A stretch of 64,000 bases of DNA from Lutimaribacter salitolerans (GTDB lineage: Bacteria; Pseudomonadota; Alphaproteobacteria; Rhodobacterales; Rhodobacteraceae): positions 59,374 to 123,373 of the forward strand of contig NZ_JBHUDD010000043.1 of NCBI RefSeq assembly GCF_042677865.1, read 5' to 3'. The translations under genes and the position numbers were made by a program. The notes under the pieces are model-generated. The model made no database searches and was not told where the DNA came from. It worked only from the letters and a program-made list of their open reading frames with translations. Shown piece after piece: positions 26,797 through 34,556 of this stretch. Every line of letters starts with the position of its first letter. Position 1 is the first letter of the stretch.

Positions 26797-28305
26797 TCAC
26801 AGGTCGAACTTCAGCTGGCGATCCTCGGGGGTTTCGCGCACGGGATCGCGCACGAACCGGCCCGTTCCGTCCTTGCGGCTGGCATGCTTGTGCACGATCG
26901 CTTGCGCGGTCTTGCGGAACTGATCGCCCTTGCGCACCGCCCACACGGTCTCGCGCGCCTGTGCCGCTGCGCGTTTCACATCGACCAGCGGCTCGGGATA
27001 GACCTTGCCCAGCACCCGCCCCGCCTGCGGCCAGCGCCACGGCTCCTGCAGCCAGTCATTCGGCACCCCGGCCAGTTCGGGCACCCAGGCCCGGGTGAAC
27101 ACCCCGTCCGGGTCCTGATCCAGACCCTGCTTCACCGGGTTGTAGATGCGAACCGTGTTCATCCCCGTGGTGCCCGACTGCATCTGCACCTGGCTCCAGT
27201 GTATGCCCGGCTCGTAATCGGTGAACAACCGCGCAAGAATCGGCCCGGTCGCGCGCCAGTCCAGCCACAGATGATAGGACGCCACCGCCATCACCATGCT
27301 GCGCATCCGGAAATTCAGCCACCCGGTCGCGTTCAGATAGCGCATGCAGGCATCGACAAAGGGCAACCCGGTCTGCCCGTTGGCCCAGGCGTGGAGCTGC
27401 GCGGCATCAGGTTCGACCGGGCGCAGCCCCTCATAGGCCGGATGCAGGCAGCGCCATTCGATCGCCGGTTCATCCTCCAGCTTCTGCATGAAGTGATCGC
27501 GCCAGGCCAGCCGCGACTGGAACGATCGCATCGACCCCGGCCAGCTCTTCTGCCCCCGGACCTGCGCCGCACGCTCCACACCAGCCTGCGCCACTTCGCG
27601 CCCCGACAGGGTGCCAAAGGCCAGATGCGGCGACAGGCGCGAACACGCATCCGCGCCATAAAGCGGCGAGGACATGGCACTGCGATAGTCGCGCCCGCGC
27701 GCATGCAGGAACGTATCCAGCAGGCGCAGCCCCTCGACTCGCCCGCCCGGCTGCCGCTGCGGACAGGGATCATGCAGCCCCAGCGCCTTTGCGTCCGGCA
27801 ACGGATCACTGATGACACCCTGCTGCACTAACCTCAGTCCCTGCACCGAAACCTGCGGCTGACGCACGAAGCCATCCCGCCGCGCGGCCCAGCCGTCGCG
27901 CCCGCGCAACCGCCGCACCACGCCCGATTGCGGCATCTCCTGCCACGCCACACCCTGCCCGCGCGCCCACGCTGCCACCGCCCGGTCTCGGGCATAGGTC
28001 CAGGCGTTGCCGGTTTCCTCGTGGCTGACCAGATGGCACACGCCGTGCCGCTGGCGCAGATCGTCCAGCACCTCGACGGCATCGCCCACGCGCACCACCA
28101 GCCGGCCATCCAGATCGGCATCCAGATCACTCAGGCTTTCGCGCAGGAACGCATACTGCCGCCCCGACGCATCGGGCTGCGCCCATAATTCAGGCTCGAC
28201 AATATACAACGGGATCACCGGCCCCAGCGCCGCCGCGCGGGCAAGGGCCGGATGATCGTGCAGGCGCAGATCGCGCTTGAACCAACAGACCACCGCATCT
28301 TTCAT
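26797..28305 (-). CDS. Cryptochrome/deoxyribodipyrimidine photolyase family protein
   Basis: FAD flavoprotein of 502 residues, either repairing UV-induced pyrimidine dimers with blue light or sensing light. The N-terminal antenna domain begins VCWFKRDLRLHDHPALARA. The FAD-binding region has SRLSPHLAFGTLSGREV, TGLPFVDACMRYLNATGWLN and GIHWSQVQMQSGTTGMNTVR. It is not the Fe-S CryB/PhrB type, as that cysteine cluster is not evident. It shares a transcript with DUF2256 downstream. Whether it is a repair photolyase or a cryptochrome cannot be settled by reading. Confidence 0.9.
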   Translation of the reverse strand: MKDAVVCWFKRDLRLHDHPALARAAALGPVIPLYIVEPELWAQPDASGRQYAFLRESLSDLDADLDGRLVVRVGDAVEVLDDLRQRHGVCHLVSHEETGNAWTYARDRAVAAWARGQGVAWQEMPQSGVVRRLRGRDGWAARRDGFVRQPQVSVQGLRLVQQGVISDPLPDAKALGLHDPCPQRQPGGRVEGLRLLDTFLHARGRDYRSAMSSPLYGADACSRLSPHLAFGTLSGREVAQAGVERAAQVRGQKSWPGSMRSFQSRLAWRDHFMQKLEDEPAIEWRCLHPAYEGLRPVEPDAAQLHAWANGQTGLPFVDACMRYLNATGWLNFRMRSMVMAVASYHLWLDWRATGPILARLFTDYEPGIHWSQVQMQSGTTGMNTVRIYNPVKQGLDQDPDGVFTRAWVPELAGVPNDWLQEPWRWPQAGRVLGKVYPEPLVDVKRAAAQARETVWAVRKGDQFRKTAQAIVHKHASRKDGTGRFVRDPVRETPEDRQLKFDL

Positions 28306-28344
28306 GCGTTACGATCTAGCGGCGGCGCGCGCGACGGCAAAGGC

Positions 28345-28542
28345 TCAGTCAGCCGGGACTTCATCGCCCGTGCGACCGTCGATCCGCGTCTCGGGCGTCT
28401 CCGGCGCATTCCCGTTCACGATCACCCATCCGCCGAACAGGATCAGAAGCACCACGGCAAATGCCACCGCGCCCTTCATCCCCAGCAACGAGGGCTTGTG
28501 TTTCTTTTCCTGCTTTTCGACATCGGTGTTCGGTGCTGACAT
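28345..28542 (-). CDS. Small single-pass membrane protein, unknown function
   Basis: 65 residues: a charged N-terminus rich in Lys and Glu (VEKQEKKHKPSLLG), one hydrophobic helix (AVAFAVVLLILFGGWVIV) and a short polar tail with several Asp/Glu. ATG 28542 has GAGG upstream and opens away from pepN, whose start is 110 bases off. It lies 39 bases upstream of the photolyase start in the same direction and could share its promoter. I do not recognise a family. Confidence 0.65.
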   Translation of the reverse strand: MSAPNTDVEKQEKKHKPSLLGMKGAVAFAVVLLILFGGWVIVNGNAPETPETRIDGRTGDEVPAD

Positions 28543-28652
28543 GGCAAACCTCAATTTCTGCTGTCCCGGCCCTGTCCGGCGGGCCATTGAAGCCCGCACC
28601 GCATCGTTCTACCCTCTGGACAAACCCGGATCATATGACTGGAGCGCCCACG

Positions 28653-31202
28653 ATGAAAGACGCCTCTACCAACACCATATATCTTTGTGACTACACGCCA
28701 CCAGCATACCTGGTCGAAAAGGTCGATCTGACCTTCCACCTGAGCCCGGAAAAAACACGCGTTATCAGTCGCATAGCATTCAAACCCAACCCTGCCTCAC
28801 AATCGGGTGACTTCTTCCTGCATGGCGAGGACCTGACCCTGCTCCGCGCCAGCATCGACGGCCAGCCAGTCACGCCCGATGTCACCGATCAGGGCCTGAC
28901 CTGCGCCGTGCCCGACGCCCCCTTCGTGTGGGAGGCCGAGGTTCACATCAATCCCGCCGCCAACACAGCACTCGAGGGGCTGTACATGTCGAACGGCATG
29001 TACTGCACCCAGTGCGAGGCCGAAGGCTTTCGCAAGATCACCTACTACCCCGACCGCCCCGACGTGATGGCCCCCTTCACCGTGCGCATCAACGGCCCGC
29101 ATCCGGTGCTGCTGTCCAACGGCAACCCGGCGGGCGCGGGCGACGGCTGGGCCGAATGGCACGACCCCTGGCCCAAACCCGCCTATCTCTTCGCGCTGGT
29201 GGCGGGCGATCTGGTGGCCCATCCCGACACATTCACCACCCGCTCGGGCCGGCATGTCGATCTCAACATCTGGGTGCGCCCGGGCGACGAGGACAAATGC
29301 GCCTTTGGCATGGAGGCGTTGAAAGCCTCGATGACATGGGATGAACAGGTCTATGGCCGCGAATACGATCTGGACGTGTTCAACATCGTCGCCGTCGATG
29401 ATTTCAACATGGGCGCGATGGAGAACAAGGGCCTGAACGTCTTCAACTCGTCCTGCGTGCTGGCCAGCCCCGAAACCAGCACCGACATGAATTTCGAACG
29501 GATCGAGGCGATCATCGCGCATGAGTATTTCCACAACTGGACCGGCAACCGCATCACTTGCCGCGACTGGTTCCAATTGTGCCTCAAGGAGGGGCTGACG
29601 GTCTTTCGTGACAGCCAGTTCACCGCCGACATGCGCAGCGCCCCGGTCAAGCGCATCAGCGACGTGATCGCCCTGCGCGGGCGCCAGTTCCGCGAGGACA
29701 ACGGCCCGCTGGCCCATCCGGTGCGCCCCGCCAGCTTTGTCGAGATCAACAATTTCTACACCGCCACGATCTATGAAAAGGGCGCCGAGCTGATCGGGAT
29801 GCTCAAACGCCTTGTAGGCGACGATGCTTACGACCGCGCGCTCGACCTCTATTTCGACCGCCACGATGGCGACGCCGCCACGATCGAGGATTGGCTGACG
29901 GTGTTTCAGGACGCCACCGGCCGCGACCTGACCCAGTTCAAGCGCTGGTACGAACAGGCCGGCACCCCGCGCCTTTCTGTCACCGAAGAGTTCGCCGACG
30001 GCACCTATACCCTGACGTTCGAACAGCACACCCCCGCCACCCCCGGCCAGCCCGACAAGGGCCCGCAGGTGATCCCCATCGCCGTGGGCCTGTTGAACCC
30101 AAACGGCGACGAGGTGGTGCCGACCACCGTGCTGGAGATGACCGAAGCGAAACAAGGCTTCACCTTCGACGGGCTGACCGCGCGGCCTATCCCGTCGATC
30201 CTGCGCGACTTTTCCGCCCCTGTGATCGTCCAGCGCGACACTACCAATGCCGAACGCGCTTTTCTGCTGGCGCATGACACCGACCCCTTCAAAAAGTGGG
30301 AGGCCGGGCGCGACCTGGCCCGCGACGTGCTGATCCGCATGGTGCGCGACGGGGCCGCCCCCGATGACGGCTATCTCTCGGCGATGCACGCCATGCTGCG
30401 CGACGACACCGCCGATCCGGCCTTCCGCGCGCTGGCCCTTGGGCTGCCGTCGCAGGACGACATCGCGCAGACGCTCTATGACACCGGCACCACCCCCGAC
30501 CCGCAGGCGATCTGGGACGCCGGGCAAACCCTGCGGCAGGCGCTGGCCCAGCAGATGCAGGACACGCTGCCCCGGCTCTACGCCCAGCATCAGGTCACCG
30601 ACCTCTACCGCCCCGATGCCGCGCAATCGGGCAACCGCGCACTGGCCAACGCCGCGCTGTCCCTGCTGACCCGTCTGGACGGAGGCGCACAGGCCCAGCG
30701 CCAGTATGACGCAGCCGACAACATGACCCAGCAGCTCGCCGCCTGGGGCTGCCTGTTGCAGGCCGGCAAGGGCGACCAGGCCACCGCCGCCTTCTACGAC
30801 CAGTGGCGGCACGACCGGCTGGTGATCGACAAATGGTTCAGCCTTCAGGTGGTCCATGCCGACCCGTCGCAGGCCGTCGAAACCTGCGCGGCCCTCACCG
30901 ATCACCCTGATTTCAATTGGAAGAACCCCAACCGCTTCCGCGCCACGCTGGGTGCGCTGGCGATGTCGCCCGCCGCCTTCCACCGCGCCGACGGGGCGGG
31001 CTATGCGTTGCTGGCCGACTGGCTGATCCGGCTCGATCCGCTCAATCCGCAGACCACCGCCCGCATGTGCAGCGCGTTCGAGACCTGGTCACGCCATGAT
31101 ACGACCCGGCAGGCCCACGCCCGCGCCGCGCTGAAACGCATCCTTGCCACTCAGGGCCTCAGCCGCGACACGACCGAGATGGTCGGCCGGATCCTTGGCT
31201 GA
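28653..31202 (+). CDS. pepN: Aminopeptidase N
   Basis: Cytoplasmic zinc aminopeptidase (M1) of 849 residues, removing N-terminal residues from peptides. The exopeptidase motif MGAMENKGLNVFN and the zinc site HEYFHNWTGN with the third ligand in LKEGLTVFRD fit the E. coli PepN type. The C-terminal helical domain completes the usual length. ATG 28653 is chosen with GGAG 8 bases upstream; the open frame reaches 28461 but that part overlaps the divergent small gene and is not conserved. The 3' end overlaps the start of the next gene. Confidence 0.96.
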   Translation: MKDASTNTIYLCDYTPPAYLVEKVDLTFHLSPEKTRVISRIAFKPNPASQSGDFFLHGEDLTLLRASIDGQPVTPDVTDQGLTCAVPDAPFVWEAEVHINPAANTALEGLYMSNGMYCTQCEAEGFRKITYYPDRPDVMAPFTVRINGPHPVLLSNGNPAGAGDGWAEWHDPWPKPAYLFALVAGDLVAHPDTFTTRSGRHVDLNIWVRPGDEDKCAFGMEALKASMTWDEQVYGREYDLDVFNIVAVDDFNMGAMENKGLNVFNSSCVLASPETSTDMNFERIEAIIAHEYFHNWTGNRITCRDWFQLCLKEGLTVFRDSQFTADMRSAPVKRISDVIALRGRQFREDNGPLAHPVRPASFVEINNFYTATIYEKGAELIGMLKRLVGDDAYDRALDLYFDRHDGDAATIEDWLTVFQDATGRDLTQFKRWYEQAGTPRLSVTEEFADGTYTLTFEQHTPATPGQPDKGPQVIPIAVGLLNPNGDEVVPTTVLEMTEAKQGFTFDGLTARPIPSILRDFSAPVIVQRDTTNAERAFLLAHDTDPFKKWEAGRDLARDVLIRMVRDGAAPDDGYLSAMHAMLRDDTADPAFRALALGLPSQDDIAQTLYDTGTTPDPQAIWDAGQTLRQALAQQMQDTLPRLYAQHQVTDLYRPDAAQSGNRALANAALSLLTRLDGGAQAQRQYDAADNMTQQLAAWGCLLQAGKGDQATAAFYDQWRHDRLVIDKWFSLQVVHADPSQAVETCAALTDHPDFNWKNPNRFRATLGALAMSPAAFHRADGAGYALLADWLIRLDPLNPQTTARMCSAFETWSRHDTTRQAHARAALKRILATQGLSRDTTEMVGRILG

Positions 31203-31635
31203 CCCCACGCCCCTGACCCACCACAGCCGGGGCCGGTCGCGCCGCAATATGGGCGCGCTGGTGCTGATCTGGGCCGGGCTGGCGGGGCTGCTGGTGTTTC
31301 TCGACGCGGCCCCCTGGATCGTGGCCAGCCTTGCCCTCTTCACCCTGCCGCTGGCGTATGAGGTCTGGCGCAACCCGCAGTGCCGCCTGACCCTCGATGC
31401 CACCGCGCTGGACTGGCAGGGCATCCTGGGGGCCGACCGCGTGCCGCTGGTGCGCATCGACAAGGTCCGCTTCGACCGCCGCCTCGACATGTCGATGCGC
31501 GTCACGCTGGTGCTGACCGACGGGCGCAAGCTGCGCCTGCCGCATGACGTGCTGCCCCCGCCCGAGCGGCTGGAAACCGCGCTGCAGGCCTATGGCGTGA
31601 AAACCGAAAGACACCCGTTCTCGCTTATCGGCTGA
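31195..31635 (+). CDS. Membrane protein with two N-terminal helices, unknown function
   Basis: About 146 residues. After a basic stretch (HHSRGRSRRN) come two hydrophobic helices (MGALVLIWAGLAGLLVF and WIVASLALFTLPLAYEV), then a soluble PH-like beta domain (residues about 65-146) ending HPFSLIG. The start is uncertain: TTG 31195 overlaps the pepN stop by 8 bases and would keep the basic N-terminus, whereas ATG 31249 lacks a ribosome site. Translational coupling to pepN favours TTG. Confidence 0.65.
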   Translation: MADPTPLTHHSRGRSRRNMGALVLIWAGLAGLLVFLDAAPWIVASLALFTLPLAYEVWRNPQCRLTLDATALDWQGILGADRVPLVRIDKVRFDRRLDMSMRVTLVLTDGRKLRLPHDVLPPPERLETALQAYGVKTERHPFSLIG

Positions 31636-31638
31636 TCC

Positions 31639-31700
31639 GCTTCATCTTGCCAGGTAAACTCTGGGGTGAATGCGGCGCAGCCGCAGAGGGGCAACGCCCC
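31639..31700. repeat. Extragenic repeat element, copy 2 (CTTCATCTTGCC family)
   Basis: Starts GCTTCATCTTGCCAGGTAAA, continues with CTCTGGGGTG, then two hairpins, TGCGG-CGCAG-CCGCA and GGGGCAACGCCCC. It begins 4 bases past a stop codon, between convergent genes, like the copy at 17597. Confidence 0.75.
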
Positions 31701-31744
31701 TGCCTCTCTTGATCAAACCTGCGCGCCGCAGGCGCTCCGCAAGG

Positions 31745-32269
31745 TCACGCCGGATCAGGGGCGCGCGCCATCGCCACCAGCCCCAGCCTGCGCGCCGCCT
31801 CCAGCGACAGGATGCCCGAGTCCACCCCGTCCGGCGATTGATAGCGGCGGATGGCGGCGCGGGTGGCGCGGTCCATCTCGCCGCTCTCGGCGCCGCGGTA
31901 CAGGTCCCGCGCCGCAAGCGCGCGTTGCAGGCTGGCCACGAACTCGGGCGTCAGCACCTCCGGGCAGGGTGTCTCGAACCATGTCTCGCGGCGTTCGCGC
32001 ACGATCTGCTGGCGCGTCTCGGTGCGATAGACCGCTGGCGACACGACCGCGCCATCGGCCCCGGTCTCGGCCGGCTGCACGATCACCTGTTCGGTCACCG
32101 TCTCGATCAGCGCGGGCGTTTCGGTCTTGCCCCAGCAGGTGCCGGGCGGCGCCCCCGGCGGCGCCGGCTGGAACAGCCGTGTGGCCGGGGGCTCGGCCTG
32201 CGTGCTCTGGCACGCCGACAAGACGGCCAGCGCGATCAGCGCGGCGACGAAACGGGGGGATATCTGCAT
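31745..32269 (-). CDS. Lipoprotein with peptidoglycan-binding-like C-terminus
   Basis: 174 residues with a lipoprotein signal peptide (FVAALIALAVLSAC, lipobox LSAC, lipidated Cys about 20). The central part contains TETRQQIVRERRETWFETPC. The C-terminal 60 residues (FVASLQRALAARDLYRG then MDRATRAAIRRYQ and ILSLEAARRLGL) look like a PG_binding_1 three-helix unit, suggesting an envelope anchor or peptidoglycan contact. The function is unknown. It faces the previous gene tail-to-tail across an extragenic repeat. Confidence 0.8.
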   Translation of the reverse strand: MQISPRFVAALIALAVLSACQSTQAEPPATRLFQPAPPGAPPGTCWGKTETPALIETVTEQVIVQPAETGADGAVVSPAVYRTETRQQIVRERRETWFETPCPEVLTPEFVASLQRALAARDLYRGAESGEMDRATRAAIRRYQSPDGVDSGILSLEAARRLGLVAMARAPDPA

Positions 32270-32316
32270 CTGCCTTGCGCCTCTTGCCGACCTCTGACGG
32301 GCCTGTCCGCCGCAGG

Positions 32317-32730
32317 TTACCCGGTTTTCTCCGGCAGATAAAGCGCACCCTCGGGCTCGCTGTCCAGCAGCCGGTCCAGCATGTCCGAGATATCCTCGAT
32401 CCCCTCGGCGATCACATGGGTCACCCCGGCCTCGCGCTGCACCCGTCCGGTCACGCGCAGCAGCCGCCCCGCGATCACCGCCCGGCGGAACCGTTCATAG
32501 ATCTTGCGCCAGACGATCACGTTCACCGTCCCGGTCTCGTCTTCCAGCGTCAGAAAGATCACCCCCTTGGCGGTGCCCGGGCGCTGGCGCAGGATCACCA
32601 GCCCCGCCACCGTCACCCGCGCGCCGCCCGGTGGACGGTCCAGATGCGCCGCCACCAGCGCCGCGGGCGGGCGTGCCCAGCCCGGCGGCCCGGGCCTGTT
32701 CATCTCGTGCATCCGGGTCAAGCGCGTCAT
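32317..32730 (-). CDS. Stand-alone OB-fold protein matching the DnaE2 C-terminal end, LexA-controlled
   Basis: About 137 residues from ATG 32730. The core, VTVAGLVILRQRPGTAKGVI then FLTLEDETGTVNVIVW and a GRLLRVTGRVQREAGVTHVI segment, is the OB-fold end of the error-prone polymerase DnaE2. No polymerase domain and no imuA/imuB precede it. An SOS box sits 2 bases before this ATG and overlaps a -10-like TATATT, so the gene should be DNA-damage inducible and the message leaderless or started at ATG 32712 or 32703. It is either a deletion remnant of an imuAB-dnaE2 cassette or a small single-strand-binding helper. The usual SRDFH polymerase end is absent. Confidence 0.75.
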   Translation of the reverse strand: MTRLTRMHEMNRPGPPGWARPPAALVAAHLDRPPGGARVTVAGLVILRQRPGTAKGVIFLTLEDETGTVNVIVWRKIYERFRRAVIAGRLLRVTGRVQREAGVTHVIAEGIEDISDMLDRLLDSEPEGALYLPEKTG

Positions 32731-32732
32731 GA

Positions 32733-32747
32733 GAACAAATATAGAAC
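32733..32747 (-). promoter_or_regulatory. LexA (SOS) box, GTTC-N7-GTTC
   Basis: On the minus strand it reads GTTCTATATTTGTTC, an exact match to the alphaproteobacterial LexA consensus. TATATT inside it is a good -10, with a weak TTGCGG 16 bases upstream. It controls the DnaE2-tail gene. Confidence 0.85.
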
Positions 32748-32858
32748 ATATGCCGATTCCCGCAACCCCGCGACACCATATGCGAAAATTGCGCTGGCAC
32801 GGCCCCCGGTGCTTGGCTAGGAAAGACCCCGAAACCGTCCAAGGGGAGAGCATAGCAC

Positions 32859-33182
32859 ATGGCCAAGATCACCTATATCGAGCACAACGGAACCGAGCAC
32901 GTCGTCGACGTCGCCAACGGCATGACCGTCATGGAAGGCGCGCGCGACAACAACATTCCGGGCATCGAGGCCGATTGCGGCGGGGCCTGCGCCTGTTCCA
33001 CCTGCCACGTCTATGTCGATGCGGCCTGGGTCGAGAAACTGCCCGCCAAGGACGACATGGAAGAGGACATGCTGGATTTCGCCTACCAGCCCGATCCCGG
33101 CCGCTCGCGCCTGACCTGCCAGTTGAAGGTCAGCGATGCGCTGGACGGTCTGGTGGTGCACATGCCCGAAAAGCAGATCTGA
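32859..33182 (+). CDS. 2Fe-2S ferredoxin, adrenodoxin type
   Basis: 107-residue electron carrier, full family length. The cluster ligands are Cys40, Cys46, Cys49 and Cys87 (spacing C-x5-C-x2-C-x37-C), as in ISC/adrenodoxin-type ferredoxins (DCGGACACSTCHVY and SRLTCQL). It likely donates electrons to Fe-S assembly or a P450/monooxygenase; the partner is not nearby. GGGGAGAG precedes ATG 32859. It is followed after 2 bases by the FG-GAP gene. Confidence 0.93.
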   Translation: MAKITYIEHNGTEHVVDVANGMTVMEGARDNNIPGIEADCGGACACSTCHVYVDAAWVEKLPAKDDMEEDMLDFAYQPDPGRSRLTCQLKVSDALDGLVVHMPEKQI

Positions 33183-33184
33183 CC

Positions 33185-33892
33185 ATGACGCGCGGCGGGC
33201 AGATCCTGTGCCGCGCCGCGCTGCTGCTCTGGGCCGGTGCGGCGACGGCCCAGACGATCACACAGGCCGAATACACCGATCCCACCACCCGCTATGCCCA
33301 CGGCGTCTTAGGGGACGCGGTGGAATGGGGCGCCCTGCGCCTGACACTGTCGGACGGGCGGCACCTGGTGATGACCCTGCCCGACACCTTGGTGTTCGAG
33401 GATACCAGCCCAAGGCTGGCCGATCTGGACGGCGACGGCAGGCCCGAGGTCGTGGTGGTCGAATCCAGCCTGACCGCAGGTGCGCGGCTGGCCGTCTATG
33501 GCCCCGCAGGCCGGATCGCCGCGACGCCCCATATCGGCACGCGCAACCGCTGGCTGGCCCCGGTGGGCGTCGCCGATCTGGATGGCGATGGCCGGGTCGA
33601 ACTGGCCTATGTCGACCGCCCCCATCTGGCCAATCGGCTGCGGGTCTGGCGCTATGACGCGGGCACGCTGACCCATCTGGCCGATGCCGACGGGCTGACC
33701 AACCACAAGATCGGCTGGGATTTCATCCCCGGGGGCATCCGCGACTGCGGCACCGGCCCGCAGATGATCACCGCCGATGCGGGCTGGCAACAGGTGATGG
33801 CCACGCAGTTCGACGGCACGCGCCTGATCTCGCAGCCGATCGCGCCCTATACCGCCCCGCGCGATCTGGATGCCGCGCTGAGCTGTCCCTGA
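33185..33892 (+). CDS. Exported FG-GAP/VCBS-repeat protein
   Basis: 235 residues with a Sec signal (LLLWAGAATAQ cut). Two calcium-binding DLDGDG repeats are visible, LADLDGDGRPEVVVVES and VADLDGDGRVELAYVD, and the whole chain is beta-rich, so a partial beta-propeller outside the cytoplasm is likely. Function unknown. The real start is ATG 33185, 2 bases past the ferredoxin stop; the long open frame that starts at 32504 runs through the ferredoxin gene in the wrong frame. Confidence 0.8.
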   Translation: MTRGGQILCRAALLLWAGAATAQTITQAEYTDPTTRYAHGVLGDAVEWGALRLTLSDGRHLVMTLPDTLVFEDTSPRLADLDGDGRPEVVVVESSLTAGARLAVYGPAGRIAATPHIGTRNRWLAPVGVADLDGDGRVELAYVDRPHLANRLRVWRYDAGTLTHLADADGLTNHKIGWDFIPGGIRDCGTGPQMITADAGWQQVMATQFDGTRLISQPIAPYTAPRDLDAALSCP

Positions 33893-34120
33893 TCACTCGC
33901 GCCGCGCCGCCGCGGTCAGGATGCCCGGCAGCGCCGCCGCGCTGATCGCGGGCCAGCGCCGGTGCTGCCCGCGCCGCAGCAGCAGCCATGCCACCGCCGC
34001 CATCGCCAGCCCCACAAAGGCCAGCGCCGTGACCCCCGCCAGCAGCACCACCGCCACCGAAATCGCCACCGCAGCCGCCACCGCGCCCAGCGTCACGGCC
34101 ATCATCACCCGCCCCGGCAC
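33893..34120 (-). CDS. Small membrane protein, unknown function
   Basis: 75 residues, two hydrophobic helices (MAVTLGAVAAAVAISVAVVL and VTALAFVGLAMAAVAWLLL) and a basic tail RRGQHRRW. Its ATG overlaps the end of the upstream small gene by 16 bases and its stop abuts the convergent FG-GAP stop. The composition is Ala/Val-rich and it could be a chance frame, but spacing and strand fit a purD-downstream operon. Confidence 0.5.
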   Translation of the reverse strand: MPGRVMMAVTLGAVAAAVAISVAVVLLAGVTALAFVGLAMAAVAWLLLRRGQHRRWPAISAAALPGILTAAARRE

Positions 34121-34443
34121 GCCCGATCGCGATACTGGATGCGAAACCCCGGGGTCAGCTCGGCCAGGCGCTCGGCCACGGCGGCGCTCAGCGCGCGATG
34201 CTCTGCCAGATCACAGGACTGCACCATCCGGCTGCGTGGCACCGTCACGCCCACCTCGCGCCAGCCATCCGGGCCACGCAGCTGCAAGGCATAGCGCAGT
34301 CCCGTCCAGCCCCGGATTTCGGCATAGACCGCCTCGGATACCTGGGCCAGATCGACCTGCCAGACCGCGCCGCCCTGTCCGCGCCCCGACAGGGTCGTGC
34401 CCGTCAGGCGGGCATCCGCACAGCAGATCGTGTCTTGCGGCAT
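34105..34443 (-). CDS. Small hypothetical protein downstream of purD
   Basis: 112 residues from ATG 34443 (MPQDTICCADARL). Soluble-looking, with alternating hydrophobic strands (WQVDLAQVSEAVYAEIRGW, LRYALQLRGPDGWREVGVTV). No motif I can assign. It is on the same strand as purD, 113 bases downstream, and overlaps the next small gene. A longer start at 34482 is possible. Confidence 0.55.
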   Translation of the reverse strand: MPQDTICCADARLTGTTLSGRGQGGAVWQVDLAQVSEAVYAEIRGWTGLRYALQLRGPDGWREVGVTVPRSRMVQSCDLAEHRALSAAVAERLAELTPGFRIQYRDRACRGG

Positions 34444-34556
34444 CACGGCATCCCGATCCCGGTTTGCCGGCAAGTCTAGCAATCAAAACCCGCACTGCCA
34501 AAAGGAACGCCCGAAAAGCGAGCAACCCGCCCCTTCACTCCCGCTAAACGCGAACG

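Noticed and set aside
28461..28652. 64-codon N-terminal extension of pepN
   Set aside because: It is antisense to the small membrane-protein gene and PepN homologs start near MKDAST.
32504..33892. 462-codon plus-strand frame through the ferredoxin gene
   Set aside because: It crosses the ferredoxin gene in the wrong frame; only the part from ATG 33185 has a signal peptide and FG-GAP repeats.
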